From Bacteroidota bacterium (GTDB taxonomy: Bacteria; Bacteroidota; Bacteroidia; Chitinophagales; Chitinophagaceae), in assembly GCA_023429985.1 (NCBI GenBank), contig JAEZCV010000108.1:1-13828 (forward strand): a stretch of 13,828 bases of DNA, written 5' to 3'. Shown piece by piece: positions 7,469 to 13,828 of this stretch. The notes beneath the pieces are model-generated. The model searched no databases, was not told the origin of the DNA, and worked only from the letters and a program-made list of their open reading frames with translations. The position numbers were made by a program, and so were the translations under genes. Numbering within the stretch: position 1 is the first letter of the stretch; each line of letters starts with the position of its first letter.

Positions 7469-8026
7469 ATGCAACAGGAATCGCACACTTCACACGCAGT
7501 TAAATGGGGTATTATCATTGGATTTGTTTACGCGGTAATGCTATGGCTTCGGTACAGTATGGGTGCCGATAATCCCATTATGCTGGGTCTCTGGACCATG
7601 GTTGGTTATATTATCGTTCTTGTGCTGATGCTGGTTTCGGGTTTCAAATTGCGTAAAAACAACGGTGGCTTTATCGAATTCCGCGAGATCTTCAAATACC
7701 TTTTCATCACAGTCTTGATTTTTGAACTTTTCTATGCTGCTTTTAACTACATCTATCTTACTTATATCGATCCCGAGTTTTTTACCAAAGTAAAAGCTGC
7801 AACAGAAACCATGTTGCTCAATGCAAACGAATCGCAGGATAAGATCGACGAAATGCTTGAAAAAATGGATACCGATGCTGCTGCCAACATGAACCTTGTT
7901 AGCGTATTAAAATCTTACCTGGTATCTATTGCCATCAGCGGCATATTCGCACTGATCTTTTCTTTGATAATCAAAAAAAAGAAGGATCCCTTCGTTCTGG
8001 AAAACGAAAACCAACCACAGGCCTGA
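7469..8026 (+). CDS. DUF4199 family membrane protein
   Basis: Encodes 185 residues, standard for DUF4199, a Bacteroidota-specific inner-membrane family of unknown function. Four hydrophobic segments are visible at about 12-29, 37-58, 76-98 and 146-168. Family-typical features are the basic GFKLRKNNGGFIEFREIFKYLF stretch between helices 2 and 3 (about 58-79) and a polar, partly helical loop (about 105-140) between helices 3 and 4. The C-terminus is a short basic then acidic tail. It lies 9 bp after the dihydroorotase homologue and 1 bp before the GT2 gene. From memory, DUF4199, GT2 and dihydroorotase genes are recurrent neighbours in this phylum, which hints at a shared envelope-related role. 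No catalytic motif is evident. Confidence 0.85.
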   Translation: MQQESHTSHAVKWGIIIGFVYAVMLWLRYSMGADNPIMLGLWTMVGYIIVLVLMLVSGFKLRKNNGGFIEFREIFKYLFITVLIFELFYAAFNYIYLTYIDPEFFTKVKAATETMLLNANESQDKIDEMLEKMDTDAAANMNLVSVLKSYLVSIAISGIFALIFSLIIKKKKDPFVLENENQPQA

Positions 8027-8027
8027 T

Positions 8028-8969
8028 ATGGATCTGTCAATTATAGTTCCATTAAAAGACGAGGAAGAATCGCTTCCCGAATTGACCGACTGGATCAAAC
8101 AGGTTTGCGATGAACACCAATACAGCTACGAGATCATTTTAGTTGACGATGGTAGCAGGGATGATTCATGGAAGGTGATTGAATTACTAAGCCAGCAAAA
8201 CGCAAAGATCAAAGGCATAAAATTCCAGCGGAACTATGGCAAATCCGCTGCATTGAACGAGGGATTTAAAGCAGCTAAAGGCGATGTGGTAATCACTATG
8301 GATGCAGATCTGCAGGACAGTCCTGCAGAAATTCCCGGCCTTCGTAGTATGATCATCGAGGAAGGTTATGACCTGGTGAGTGGCTGGAAGAAAAAACGTT
8401 ATGATAATACTTTTACCAAGAATATTCCTTCCAAATTTTTCAATGCTGTAACCAGCAGGGTTTCTAAAATCAAACTGCATGATTTTAATTGCGGTTTAAA
8501 AGCTTACCGAAAGAACGTGGTGAAAAGTGTTGAAGTATATGGTGAAATGCACCGGTATATTCCTGTAATTGCCAAGTGGGCAGGCTTCAGAAAGATCGGT
8601 GAAAAAGTAGTGGAACACCGCCCGCGCAAATATGGCGTTACCAAGTTTGGCTGGGAAAGATTTGTAAATGGATTTCTCGACCTCATGTCCATCACCTTCG
8701 TTGGTAAGTTCTCTAAAAAACCCATGCACTTTTTTGGTTTGTGGGGTACACTGTTTTTTTTGGTTGGACTGGGAATTACCATTTACCTGGTGGTAGCCAA
8801 GATCTTGAATTCGGAAGTGGCACTCACCAACCGTCCGGGGTTTTACCTTGCACTTACCTCGCTGATCATTGGTATGCAGTTATTCCTGGCGGGTTTTATT
8901 TCCGAACTTATTGCCCGCAATGCTTCCGGCAGAAATTCCTATTTGATAGAAGATAAAATAGGGCTCTGA
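8028..8969 (+). CDS. GT2 family glycosyltransferase, DPM1/ArnC-like, membrane-anchored
   Basis: Encodes 313 residues. The N-terminal GT-A domain (about 1-225) begins MDLSIIVPLKDEEESL, with the nucleotide-binding VDDGSRDDS at 39-47 and the metal-binding MDADLQD at 91-97. CGLKAYRK at 155-162 and HRPRKYGVTKFG at 197-208 are typical of polyprenyl-phosphate sugar transferases (dolichol-phosphate mannose synthase / ArnC / GtrB type). Two transmembrane helices follow at about 235-257 and 272-294. Proteins of this shape usually move a sugar from a nucleotide donor to undecaprenyl phosphate at the inner face of the inner membrane. The sugar cannot be read from sequence. The gene starts 1 bp after the DUF4199 stop, and its stop overlaps the next start by one base (TGATG), so translation is probably coupled. 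Confidence 0.92.
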   Translation: MDLSIIVPLKDEEESLPELTDWIKQVCDEHQYSYEIILVDDGSRDDSWKVIELLSQQNAKIKGIKFQRNYGKSAALNEGFKAAKGDVVITMDADLQDSPAEIPGLRSMIIEEGYDLVSGWKKKRYDNTFTKNIPSKFFNAVTSRVSKIKLHDFNCGLKAYRKNVVKSVEVYGEMHRYIPVIAKWAGFRKIGEKVVEHRPRKYGVTKFGWERFVNGFLDLMSITFVGKFSKKPMHFFGLWGTLFFLVGLGITIYLVVAKILNSEVALTNRPGFYLALTSLIIGMQLFLAGFISELIARNASGRNSYLIEDKIGL

Positions 8970-10102
8970 TGAAGCAGGTCATCATCATAGGACCTGCCCA
9001 TCCTCTGCGTGGCGGACTTGCCAGCTTTAACCAGAGACTGGCAACGGAATTCAATATAGAGGATGAATGTTCCATCGTTTCTTTTTCATTACAATACCCA
9101 TCATTTTTATTCCCGGGAACTTCTCAATATTCATCCGATCCTGCACCTGCAGATATCACGATCCATACTTTAGTTAATTCAGTGAATCCATTGAACTGGT
9201 TAAGTGTTGGAAGGTTGTTGAAGAAATGGAAACCTGATATTATTGTTGTTCGATTCTGGCTTCCTTTTATGGGACCTGCACTTGGAACCATTTTACGGCA
9301 GGTAAAAAAGAACCGGCACACCAGGATCATTTGCATTGCAGATAATGTAATTCCCCACGAAAAGCGTCCGGGTGACAAAGCTTTCACTAAGTATTTTTTA
9401 AAATCATGTCATGCTTTTATTACCATGAGTGAAAAAGTTATGAATGATCTTAAAAATTTCGAAACCGGCAAACCCATTCAACTGGTACAACATCCTTTGT
9501 ATGATAATTTTGGGGAGCCCATGGCCAAAGAACCTGCCAGGACTAAACTTGCGCTGGACCTTAACAGTAAAATTATTTTGTTCTTTGGATTTATAAGGCA
9601 GTATAAAGGACTTGATTTGCTGATACGTGCTATGGCAGACGAGCGTATTAAAAAAGCCGGCATTAAACTTCTGGTTGCCGGTGAGTTTTACGAGGACAGT
9701 AAATTATATGCCGACCTGATACGTGATAATGCACTTGAAAAAAATGTTTTGCTGCATACGCATTTCATTCCCGATAATGAAGTGAAATATTATTTATGCA
9801 CTGCAGATTGCGTGATACAACCCTATAGAAATGCTACCCAAAGTGGTGTAACACCCCTCGCCTATCATTTTGAAAAACCCATGATCGTTTCCAATGTAGG
9901 AGGATTGCCTGCACTGGTGCCACATGAGAAAGTAGGACTGGTTTGTGAACCGGACCCTGATTCAATTGCAGATGCAATTCTGAAATTTTATGAAATGGGG
10001 GAAGATCATTTCATTCCTAACATCATAGAAGAAAAAAAGAAATACAGCTGGGCTAAACTGGTTGACGCCATTAAGTTACTCGCTATGAAAGTGAAAAGTT
10101 AA
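8969..10102 (+). CDS. GT4 family glycosyltransferase
   Basis: Encodes 377 residues with the two Rossmann-like domains of GT-B enzymes. The N-terminal domain opens VIIIGPAHPLRGGLASFNQRL, with the glycine-rich acceptor-side loop at 8-19. The C-terminal domain (about 198-377) has KIILFFGFIRQYKGLDLLIRA (201-221), LLVAGEF (234-240), HTHFIPDNEVKYYLCTADCVIQPY (263-286) and NATQSGVTPLAYHFEKPMIVSNVGGLPALV (288-317). These are the donor-binding blocks of Glycos_transf_1 enzymes; the usual first Glu of the E-x7-E motif appears as Gln291 of QSGV. No signal peptide or membrane helix is seen, so it probably acts at the cytoplasmic face. It overlaps the GT2 stop by one base. The heptose-nucleotide genes begin 201 bp downstream, so GDP-heptose is a possible donor, but that is inference. 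Confidence 0.9.
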   Translation: MKQVIIIGPAHPLRGGLASFNQRLATEFNIEDECSIVSFSLQYPSFLFPGTSQYSSDPAPADITIHTLVNSVNPLNWLSVGRLLKKWKPDIIVVRFWLPFMGPALGTILRQVKKNRHTRIICIADNVIPHEKRPGDKAFTKYFLKSCHAFITMSEKVMNDLKNFETGKPIQLVQHPLYDNFGEPMAKEPARTKLALDLNSKIILFFGFIRQYKGLDLLIRAMADERIKKAGIKLLVAGEFYEDSKLYADLIRDNALEKNVLLHTHFIPDNEVKYYLCTADCVIQPYRNATQSGVTPLAYHFEKPMIVSNVGGLPALVPHEKVGLVCEPDPDSIADAILKFYEMGEDHFIPNIIEEKKKYSWAKLVDAIKLLAMKVKS

Positions 10103-10105
10103 TTG

Positions 10106-10195
10106 CTTTTCCCCTTCTCATGCTCTCTCTTCCTCTTTCTCTTTCTCTTCCTCTTTCTCTTTCTCTTTCCCTTCCTCTTTCTCTTCCCCTTTCCC
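10106..10195. repeat. 90-nt polypyrimidine tract with CTTTCT-type units
   Basis: The plus strand has only two purines (10120 and 10122) in 90 nt and is pure C/T for 73 nt from 10123. It is built from imperfect short units (CTCTTT, CTTCCTC, CCCTTTCC) and contains mirror-symmetric stretches such as CTCTTTCTCTTTCTC. It fills the first half of the 201-bp spacer between the GT4 gene and hddA. A shorter similar tract is at 6150-6188. The rest of the spacer (10196-10303) is A+T-rich without a hairpin terminator or clear promoter. Confidence 0.85.
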
Positions 10196-10303
10196 AAATC
10201 TAAAGTTCATTTAAAGAATAATAATTTAACCTTGGAATAAATAAAAATTTTACCCAATCTTCCTCATTCATGGCTACATTAGCCCACAAATCGAAAAATC
10301 CTG

Positions 10304-11326
10304 ATGATCTATCGTTCAAAAGCACCTTTACGTATTGGACTTGCAGGAGGAGGAACTGATGTTAGTCCTTATTCCGACTTATACGGTGGTGCCATTTTAA
10401 ATGCAACCATTTCCCTTTACGCTTATGCCTCCATAGAGCCGCTGGAAGAGGAAAGGATTATTGTAGAATCTTATGATATGAAGGAAAGGCAATCCTTCAA
10501 CCTTCAAACCGAACTTCCCCTGGATGGAAATCTTAACCTGCTGAAAGGCGTTTATAATTCTATTGTAAGAGATTATGGGAATATCAATAAAGGGTTTAAA
10601 TTATCCACTTTTGTAGATGCTCCTGCAGGATCGGGACTTGGAACTTCATCCACTCTTGTTGTGGCCATCATTGGTGCCTTTGCCGAAATGCTGAGGCTTC
10701 CATTGGGTGAATACGATATTGCCCATTATGCATTTGAAATAGAAAGAAAATATTTAAACCTGGCTGGCGGAAAGCAGGATCAGTACGCAGCCACTTTTGG
10801 TGGCGTGAATTTCATGGAATTTTATTCCGATGATAAAGTAATTGTGAATCCGCTGCGCATTAAAGAACAATACCTTTTTGAACTGGAAAACAATCTGGTT
10901 TTATATTATACTTCCACCAGCCGTGAATCGGCAAAGATCATTGAACAGCAATCGGCCAATGTAGTTTCCAAAAAAGAAACCTCTATTGAAGCCATGCACC
11001 AGCTGAAACAGCAATCGCAAATGATGAAAGAGGCATTGTTGAAAGGAAAGCTGAACGAATTTGGTGAGATCCTTGATTATGGTTACCGGCAAAAAAGAAA
11101 AATGGCAGAGGGAATTTCCAACCCGTTGATGGAAGAAATTTATGAAACCGCAAAATCAGGCGGTGCTACCGGTGGAAAGATCTCCGGTGCCGGTGGTGGA
11201 GGCTTTATGATATTTTATTGTCCGGGTACTACTAAATTTACCGTGATCAACGGTTTGAAAAAATTTGGAGGAATACACAGGAATTATACTTTCACTGAAC
11301 ATGGATTAAAAACATGGACAGCCTAA
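10304..11326 (+). CDS. hddA: D-glycero-alpha-D-manno-heptose-7-phosphate kinase
   Basis: Encodes 340 residues, the family's normal length. It is a GHMP-superfamily kinase: MIYRSKAPLRIGLAGGGTDVSPY at the start, the ATP-binding Gly/Ser-rich loop DAPAGSGLGTSS at 105-116, and the C-terminal GGKISGAGGGGF at 290-301. AGGGTDV and LAGGKQDQYAA (around 153-164) are typical of the HddA branch rather than galactokinase or mevalonate kinase. The enzyme phosphorylates D-glycero-D-manno-heptose 7-phosphate at C1 to the alpha-1,7-bisphosphate. It leads a three-gene group with gmhA and hddC-gmhB, which covers the whole GDP-heptose route. An upstream ATG at 10272 is out of frame; the ATG at 10304 gives the complete N-terminal strand. 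Cytoplasmic. Fucokinase-type activity is the main alternative, made unlikely by the neighbours. Confidence 0.93.
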   Translation: MIYRSKAPLRIGLAGGGTDVSPYSDLYGGAILNATISLYAYASIEPLEEERIIVESYDMKERQSFNLQTELPLDGNLNLLKGVYNSIVRDYGNINKGFKLSTFVDAPAGSGLGTSSTLVVAIIGAFAEMLRLPLGEYDIAHYAFEIERKYLNLAGGKQDQYAATFGGVNFMEFYSDDKVIVNPLRIKEQYLFELENNLVLYYTSTSRESAKIIEQQSANVVSKKETSIEAMHQLKQQSQMMKEALLKGKLNEFGEILDYGYRQKRKMAEGISNPLMEEIYETAKSGGATGGKISGAGGGGFMIFYCPGTTKFTVINGLKKFGGIHRNYTFTEHGLKTWTA

Positions 11327-11335
11327 ATATATTTT

Positions 11336-11908
11336 ATGGAAAAAATTAAATCAATCATTGAAGCATCTGTTGAGGTAAAACAAAGCATTTTGCAGGATGA
11401 GAATTTGCTGGAGATCATTCACCAATCTGTAAATGAAATAGTGCTTGCCTTAAAAGCAGGCAACCGTATTTATTTCTGCGGCAATGGAGGCAGTGCTGCA
11501 GATGCTCAACACCTGGCAGCTGAATTTTCGGGAAGATTTTATACCGACAGGAAGGCTCTTCCTGCAGAAGCACTGCATTGTAATACTTCCTACCTGACAG
11601 CCGTTGCCAATGATTACAGTTATGATGTGGTGTATGCAAGACTAATAGATGGTATTGGTAACCGTGGAGATATCCTTGTAGGTCTTTCAACTTCAGGTAA
11701 CTCGGTGAACATTGTAAAAGCCTTTGAAGCTGCAAAAGAAAAAGGAATCGTAACCATAGGATTTACGGGTGCTGCCGGAGGTATGATGCGCTCATTATCA
11801 GATCATTTAATTAATGTTCCTTCTTCCGACACACCACGCATACAGGAAGCGCATATTATGATAGGACATATACTTTGCCAGCTGGTGGAAGAAAATTATT
11901 TTGGATAA
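11336..11908 (+). CDS. gmhA: Sedoheptulose-7-phosphate isomerase
   Basis: Encodes 190 residues, as usual for GmhA. This SIS-domain enzyme converts sedoheptulose 7-phosphate to D-glycero-D-manno-heptose 7-phosphate, the first step of heptose-nucleotide synthesis. Seen here: the phosphate-binding CGNGGSAADAQHLAAEFSGRF at 48-68, with Glu63 aligning with the catalytic Glu65 of E. coli GmhA. GLSTSGNSVNIVKAF is at 116-130. IQEAHIMIGHIL is at 169-180, where His178 aligns with catalytic His180 of E. coli. The active site therefore appears complete. The gene starts 9 bp after hddA and ends 12 bp before hddC-gmhB, consistent with one transcript. The enzyme is cytoplasmic and usually tetrameric. DiaA-like SIS proteins are the main look-alikes; the conserved catalytic pair and neighbours argue for GmhA. 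Confidence 0.94.
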   Translation: MEKIKSIIEASVEVKQSILQDENLLEIIHQSVNEIVLALKAGNRIYFCGNGGSAADAQHLAAEFSGRFYTDRKALPAEALHCNTSYLTAVANDYSYDVVYARLIDGIGNRGDILVGLSTSGNSVNIVKAFEAAKEKGIVTIGFTGAAGGMMRSLSDHLINVPSSDTPRIQEAHIMIGHILCQLVEENYFG

Positions 11909-11920
11909 ACCTTCCTTTTC

Positions 11921-13168
11921 ATGGAAATTAAAGAATGCATTGTACTTGCTGGTGGACTGGGAACCAGGTTAAGAGAAGCGGTTCCGGAATTACCCAAATG
12001 CCTTGCTCCTGTTGCAGGAAAACCTTTCCTGGCTTATGTGATTGATCATTTGCGCATGCAGGGCATTGAAAGATTCATTTTTTCACTGGGGTATAAATCA
12101 GAAATGATCGAAACCTTTTTAAAACAGGAATATCCCACGCTGGATTATGAAACAGTTATAGAAGAGGAACCACTTGGAACAGGTGGTGCTATTGCATTTG
12201 CTCTAACTAAAGCAAATTCTCAACATATACTGGTAGCAAACGGCGATACTATTTTTCGCATCAGCCTGCAAAAAATCTATGAAGTTCATAGATCAAGCAA
12301 TGCCGAATGCACATTGGCCCTCAAGCCCATGCAAAATTTTGAACGGTATGGTGTGGTGGAAATAAATGATCAACAAAAAGTTCTTTCATTTAAGGAAAAG
12401 CAATTCTATTCAGAAGGCCTGATCAATGGTGGAATTTATTTAATTGATAGAATTGAATTTCAAAAAAGGTCATTCCCACAAAAGTTTTCATTTGAGAAAG
12501 ATTACCTGGAGGCTGCATGCGATGAAGACCGGTTCTTTGCTTCGGTTCAGGATGCTTATTTTATAGATATTGGCATACCGGAAGACTTTGCAAAAGCACA
12601 AATGGATCTGAAAAAGGAAGCGCTTGATCTTTCTAAGATTGATGATTCCTGGACCTTATTTCTCGATCGTGATGGTGTGATCAACGATGAAAAGGTGGGA
12701 CATTATATTTTGAACTGGCGTGAATTCATCTTCAGCAAAGGCGTTCTGGATGTATTTAAAAAGTTAAATGAAAGGTTTGGGAAGATCATTGTGGTGAGCA
12801 ACCAGCGCGGTGTTGGCAAGGGATTAATGACTGAAGCTGCCTTACAGTCTATTCACCTGGAAATGCAACGCGAAGTGGAAATAGTAGGTGCCCGCATAGA
12901 GAAAATATATTATTGCACAGAAAAAGAGGACAATAATTTCTATCGAAAACCTAATCCAGGCATGGCTTACAGCGCTTTACATGATTTCCCGAACATTGAC
13001 CCTGCAAAATGCATTATGGTAGGCAACAAGCCCAGTGATATGAAATTTGGCAGGGCGGCCGGCTTTTATACCGTATTTGTTAGAACTACCAATCCCGGCC
13101 AGCCTTTCCCCCATCCCGACATAGATGCTGTTTATCCCTCCCTCCCCGACTTTGCCGCAGCCCTTTAA
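11921..13168 (+). CDS. hddC-gmhB: Bifunctional heptose-1-P guanylyltransferase / heptose-1,7-bisphosphate phosphatase
   Basis: Encodes 415 residues in two domains. Residues 1-235 are a sugar nucleotidyltransferase of the HddC type: VLAGGLGTRLREAVPELPKCLAPV from residue 8, GTGGAIAFA near 86-94, ANGDT at 106-110, and a closing YFIDIGIPEDFAKAQ. Residues 243-415 are a HAD phosphatase of the GmhB/HisB type. It has FLDRDGVIND with nucleophile Asp249 and acid/base Asp251, SNQ at 293-295, RKPNPGM with Lys343, and VGNKPSD at 367-373. Domain order gives pathway steps 4 and 3: GTP + heptose 1-phosphate to GDP-heptose, and removal of the 7-phosphate. Two oddities: the GmhB zinc loop (CxH...CxC) is reduced to a single Cys (YYCTEKEDNNFYRKP), and the usual motif IV GDK is GNK (Asn369). 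Loss of the zinc loop is tolerated in some relatives; phosphatase activity is likely but not certain. Confidence 0.92.
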   Translation: MEIKECIVLAGGLGTRLREAVPELPKCLAPVAGKPFLAYVIDHLRMQGIERFIFSLGYKSEMIETFLKQEYPTLDYETVIEEEPLGTGGAIAFALTKANSQHILVANGDTIFRISLQKIYEVHRSSNAECTLALKPMQNFERYGVVEINDQQKVLSFKEKQFYSEGLINGGIYLIDRIEFQKRSFPQKFSFEKDYLEAACDEDRFFASVQDAYFIDIGIPEDFAKAQMDLKKEALDLSKIDDSWTLFLDRDGVINDEKVGHYILNWREFIFSKGVLDVFKKLNERFGKIIVVSNQRGVGKGLMTEAALQSIHLEMQREVEIVGARIEKIYYCTEKEDNNFYRKPNPGMAYSALHDFPNIDPAKCIMVGNKPSDMKFGRAAGFYTVFVRTTNPGQPFPHPDIDAVYPSLPDFAAAL

Positions 13169-13185
13169 TCTTAGGATAATTTTTG
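13151..13185 (+). promoter_or_regulatory. Weak promoter-like pair before the secreted-protein gene
   Basis: TTTG at 13151-13154 and TAATTTTTG at 13177-13185 resemble the -33 TTTG and -7 TAnnTTTG elements. The spacing is 22 bp and the -7 element has one extra base. The -33 part lies within the end of hddC-gmhB. Given the imperfect match this is tentative. Confidence 0.28.
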
Positions 13186-13207
13186 ATTTTTTTGTACGTT
13201 CTTAGCA

Positions 13208-13828
13208 ATGACTAAAAAGGTATCCATTTTGAAAAAGCCTCTGTTCCTTCTTTCCTTCCTTATTTTATCCTGTGCTGCCTTTGCCCAGGTGCCGCAGATA
13301 ACTCCTGCAGATTATAAGGCATTACTCAAAAAAGAGGATTCACTTAAGGTGATGATCAAAAATACCTTTCTCGACAGCCTTACTGCAGGCAGAATGCGTA
13401 ACGACAGTATGTTCATCCGCACTTTTGTTCGCAGTCTATTAATTAAAAATTCTTTTTATTTTCCTTATGATTCTGTTTTGGGCATGTCGAAGATCTATGC
13501 GCCAGACAGTTCCTTTAAGATATTTACCTGGCACCTGGATTTTAATGGATCCTATATTCGACAAAGAGGAGCTATTCAATTTAAAACTAGGGATGGATCA
13601 TTAAAACTGGTTCCCTTAAATGATTATTCCGAATTCGCGGAAAACGCCCTGGATTCTGTTCGTGATAAAAACAGCTGGATTGGAGCTGTTTACTACAACA
13701 TGGTAAAAACCTCTCACAACGGAAAAGATTATTATACTTTGTTTGGTTATGATGGCAATAATAGCCGCAGTAATAAAAAATGGATCGAAGTATTAAGTTT
13801 TGATAACAGGAACCAGCCGGTTTTCGGC
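13208..13828 (+). CDS. Secreted protein of unknown function, C-terminus outside window
   Basis: An open frame of 207 codons from ATG 13208 runs to the window edge without a stop. Residues 1-27 form a signal peptide: basic MTKKVSILKK, a hydrophobic run, then CAAFAQ. Cleavage after AFA by signal peptidase I is likely, though LILSC could serve as a relaxed lipobox. The mature part starts helical and charged (DYKALLKKEDSLKVMIKNTFLDSL), followed by alternating strand-like segments with many aromatics (KIFTWHLDFNGSYIRQRGAIQF, YYTLFGYDGNN). I recognise the general type, a conserved Bacteroidota exported protein of unknown role, but no named domain. It follows hddC-gmhB by 39 bp on the same strand and might share the transcript or have its own weak promoter. 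Confidence 0.8.
   Translation, partial: MTKKVSILKKPLFLLSFLILSCAAFAQVPQITPADYKALLKKEDSLKVMIKNTFLDSLTAGRMRNDSMFIRTFVRSLLIKNSFYFPYDSVLGMSKIYAPDSSFKIFTWHLDFNGSYIRQRGAIQFKTRDGSLKLVPLNDYSEFAENALDSVRDKNSWIGAVYYNMVKTSHNGKDYYTLFGYDGNNSRSNKKWIEVLSFDNRNQPVFG

Noticed and set aside
10106..10195. CRISPR array or coding low-complexity region
   Set aside because: Units are too short and irregular, there are no spacers, and no frame of interest crosses it.
10270..10340. Upstream ATG at 10272 as the hddA start
   Set aside because: It is in a different frame from the kinase and reaches a stop soon after; ATG 10304 starts the family's first strand.

Overview
The window looks like a chromosomal segment of a Bacteroidota bacterium, most likely a Chitinophagaceae-like member of the Chitinophagales. 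The evidence is protein style (DUF4199, an RHS-type secreted protein, '-AQ'-ending signal peptides), scarcity of Shine-Dalgarno sequences, moderate A+T, and at least one promoter of the Bacteroidota TTG / TAnnTTTG type. Placement is inferred from style; no search was possible.

Left part (1-4139, minus strand): two secreted-protein genes. A 472-residue protein with a signal peptide, a long helical region and a C-terminal beta-strand-rich, outer-membrane-barrel-like domain is followed 9 bp later by a very large RHS/YD-type exported protein. Its first ~903 residues are present; its C-terminus lies beyond base 1.

Middle (4140-5355): more than 1.2 kb without an intact gene, apparently a decayed mobile or defence island. 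It holds the isolated 3' half of a tRNA-Asn (from the anticodon loop to the acceptor end), as left by tyrosine-recombinase integration. It also holds the C-terminal 123 codons of an AAA15/RloA-like ATPase and, with weak support, an 18-codon integrase-like N-terminus. It is followed by an intact tRNA-Pro(GGG) with a recognisable promoter and a strong terminator, and a GNAT acetyltransferase, all on the minus strand.

Right part (6203-13168, plus strand): two tightly packed gene groups. The first (6203-10102) is a dihydroorotase homologue that has lost most metal and catalytic residues (PyrX-like pseudoenzyme), a DUF4199 membrane protein, a membrane-anchored GT2 glycosyltransferase and a GT4 glycosyltransferase. 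After a 201-bp spacer dominated by a 90-nt polypyrimidine tract, the second (10304-13168) encodes the GDP-D-glycero-alpha-D-manno-heptose pathway: hddA (kinase), gmhA (isomerase) and an hddC-gmhB fusion (guanylyltransferase plus phosphatase). Together they suggest synthesis of a heptose-containing surface glycan and transfer of sugars by the adjacent glycosyltransferases. The window ends inside a secreted protein of unknown function (13208 onward).

Most interesting signals: the tRNA-Asn half with ATPase debris, the pseudo-dihydroorotase heading a glycosyltransferase group, the zinc-loop-less HddC-GmhB fusion, and the barrel/RHS gene pair. No clearly new system is fully contained in the window.
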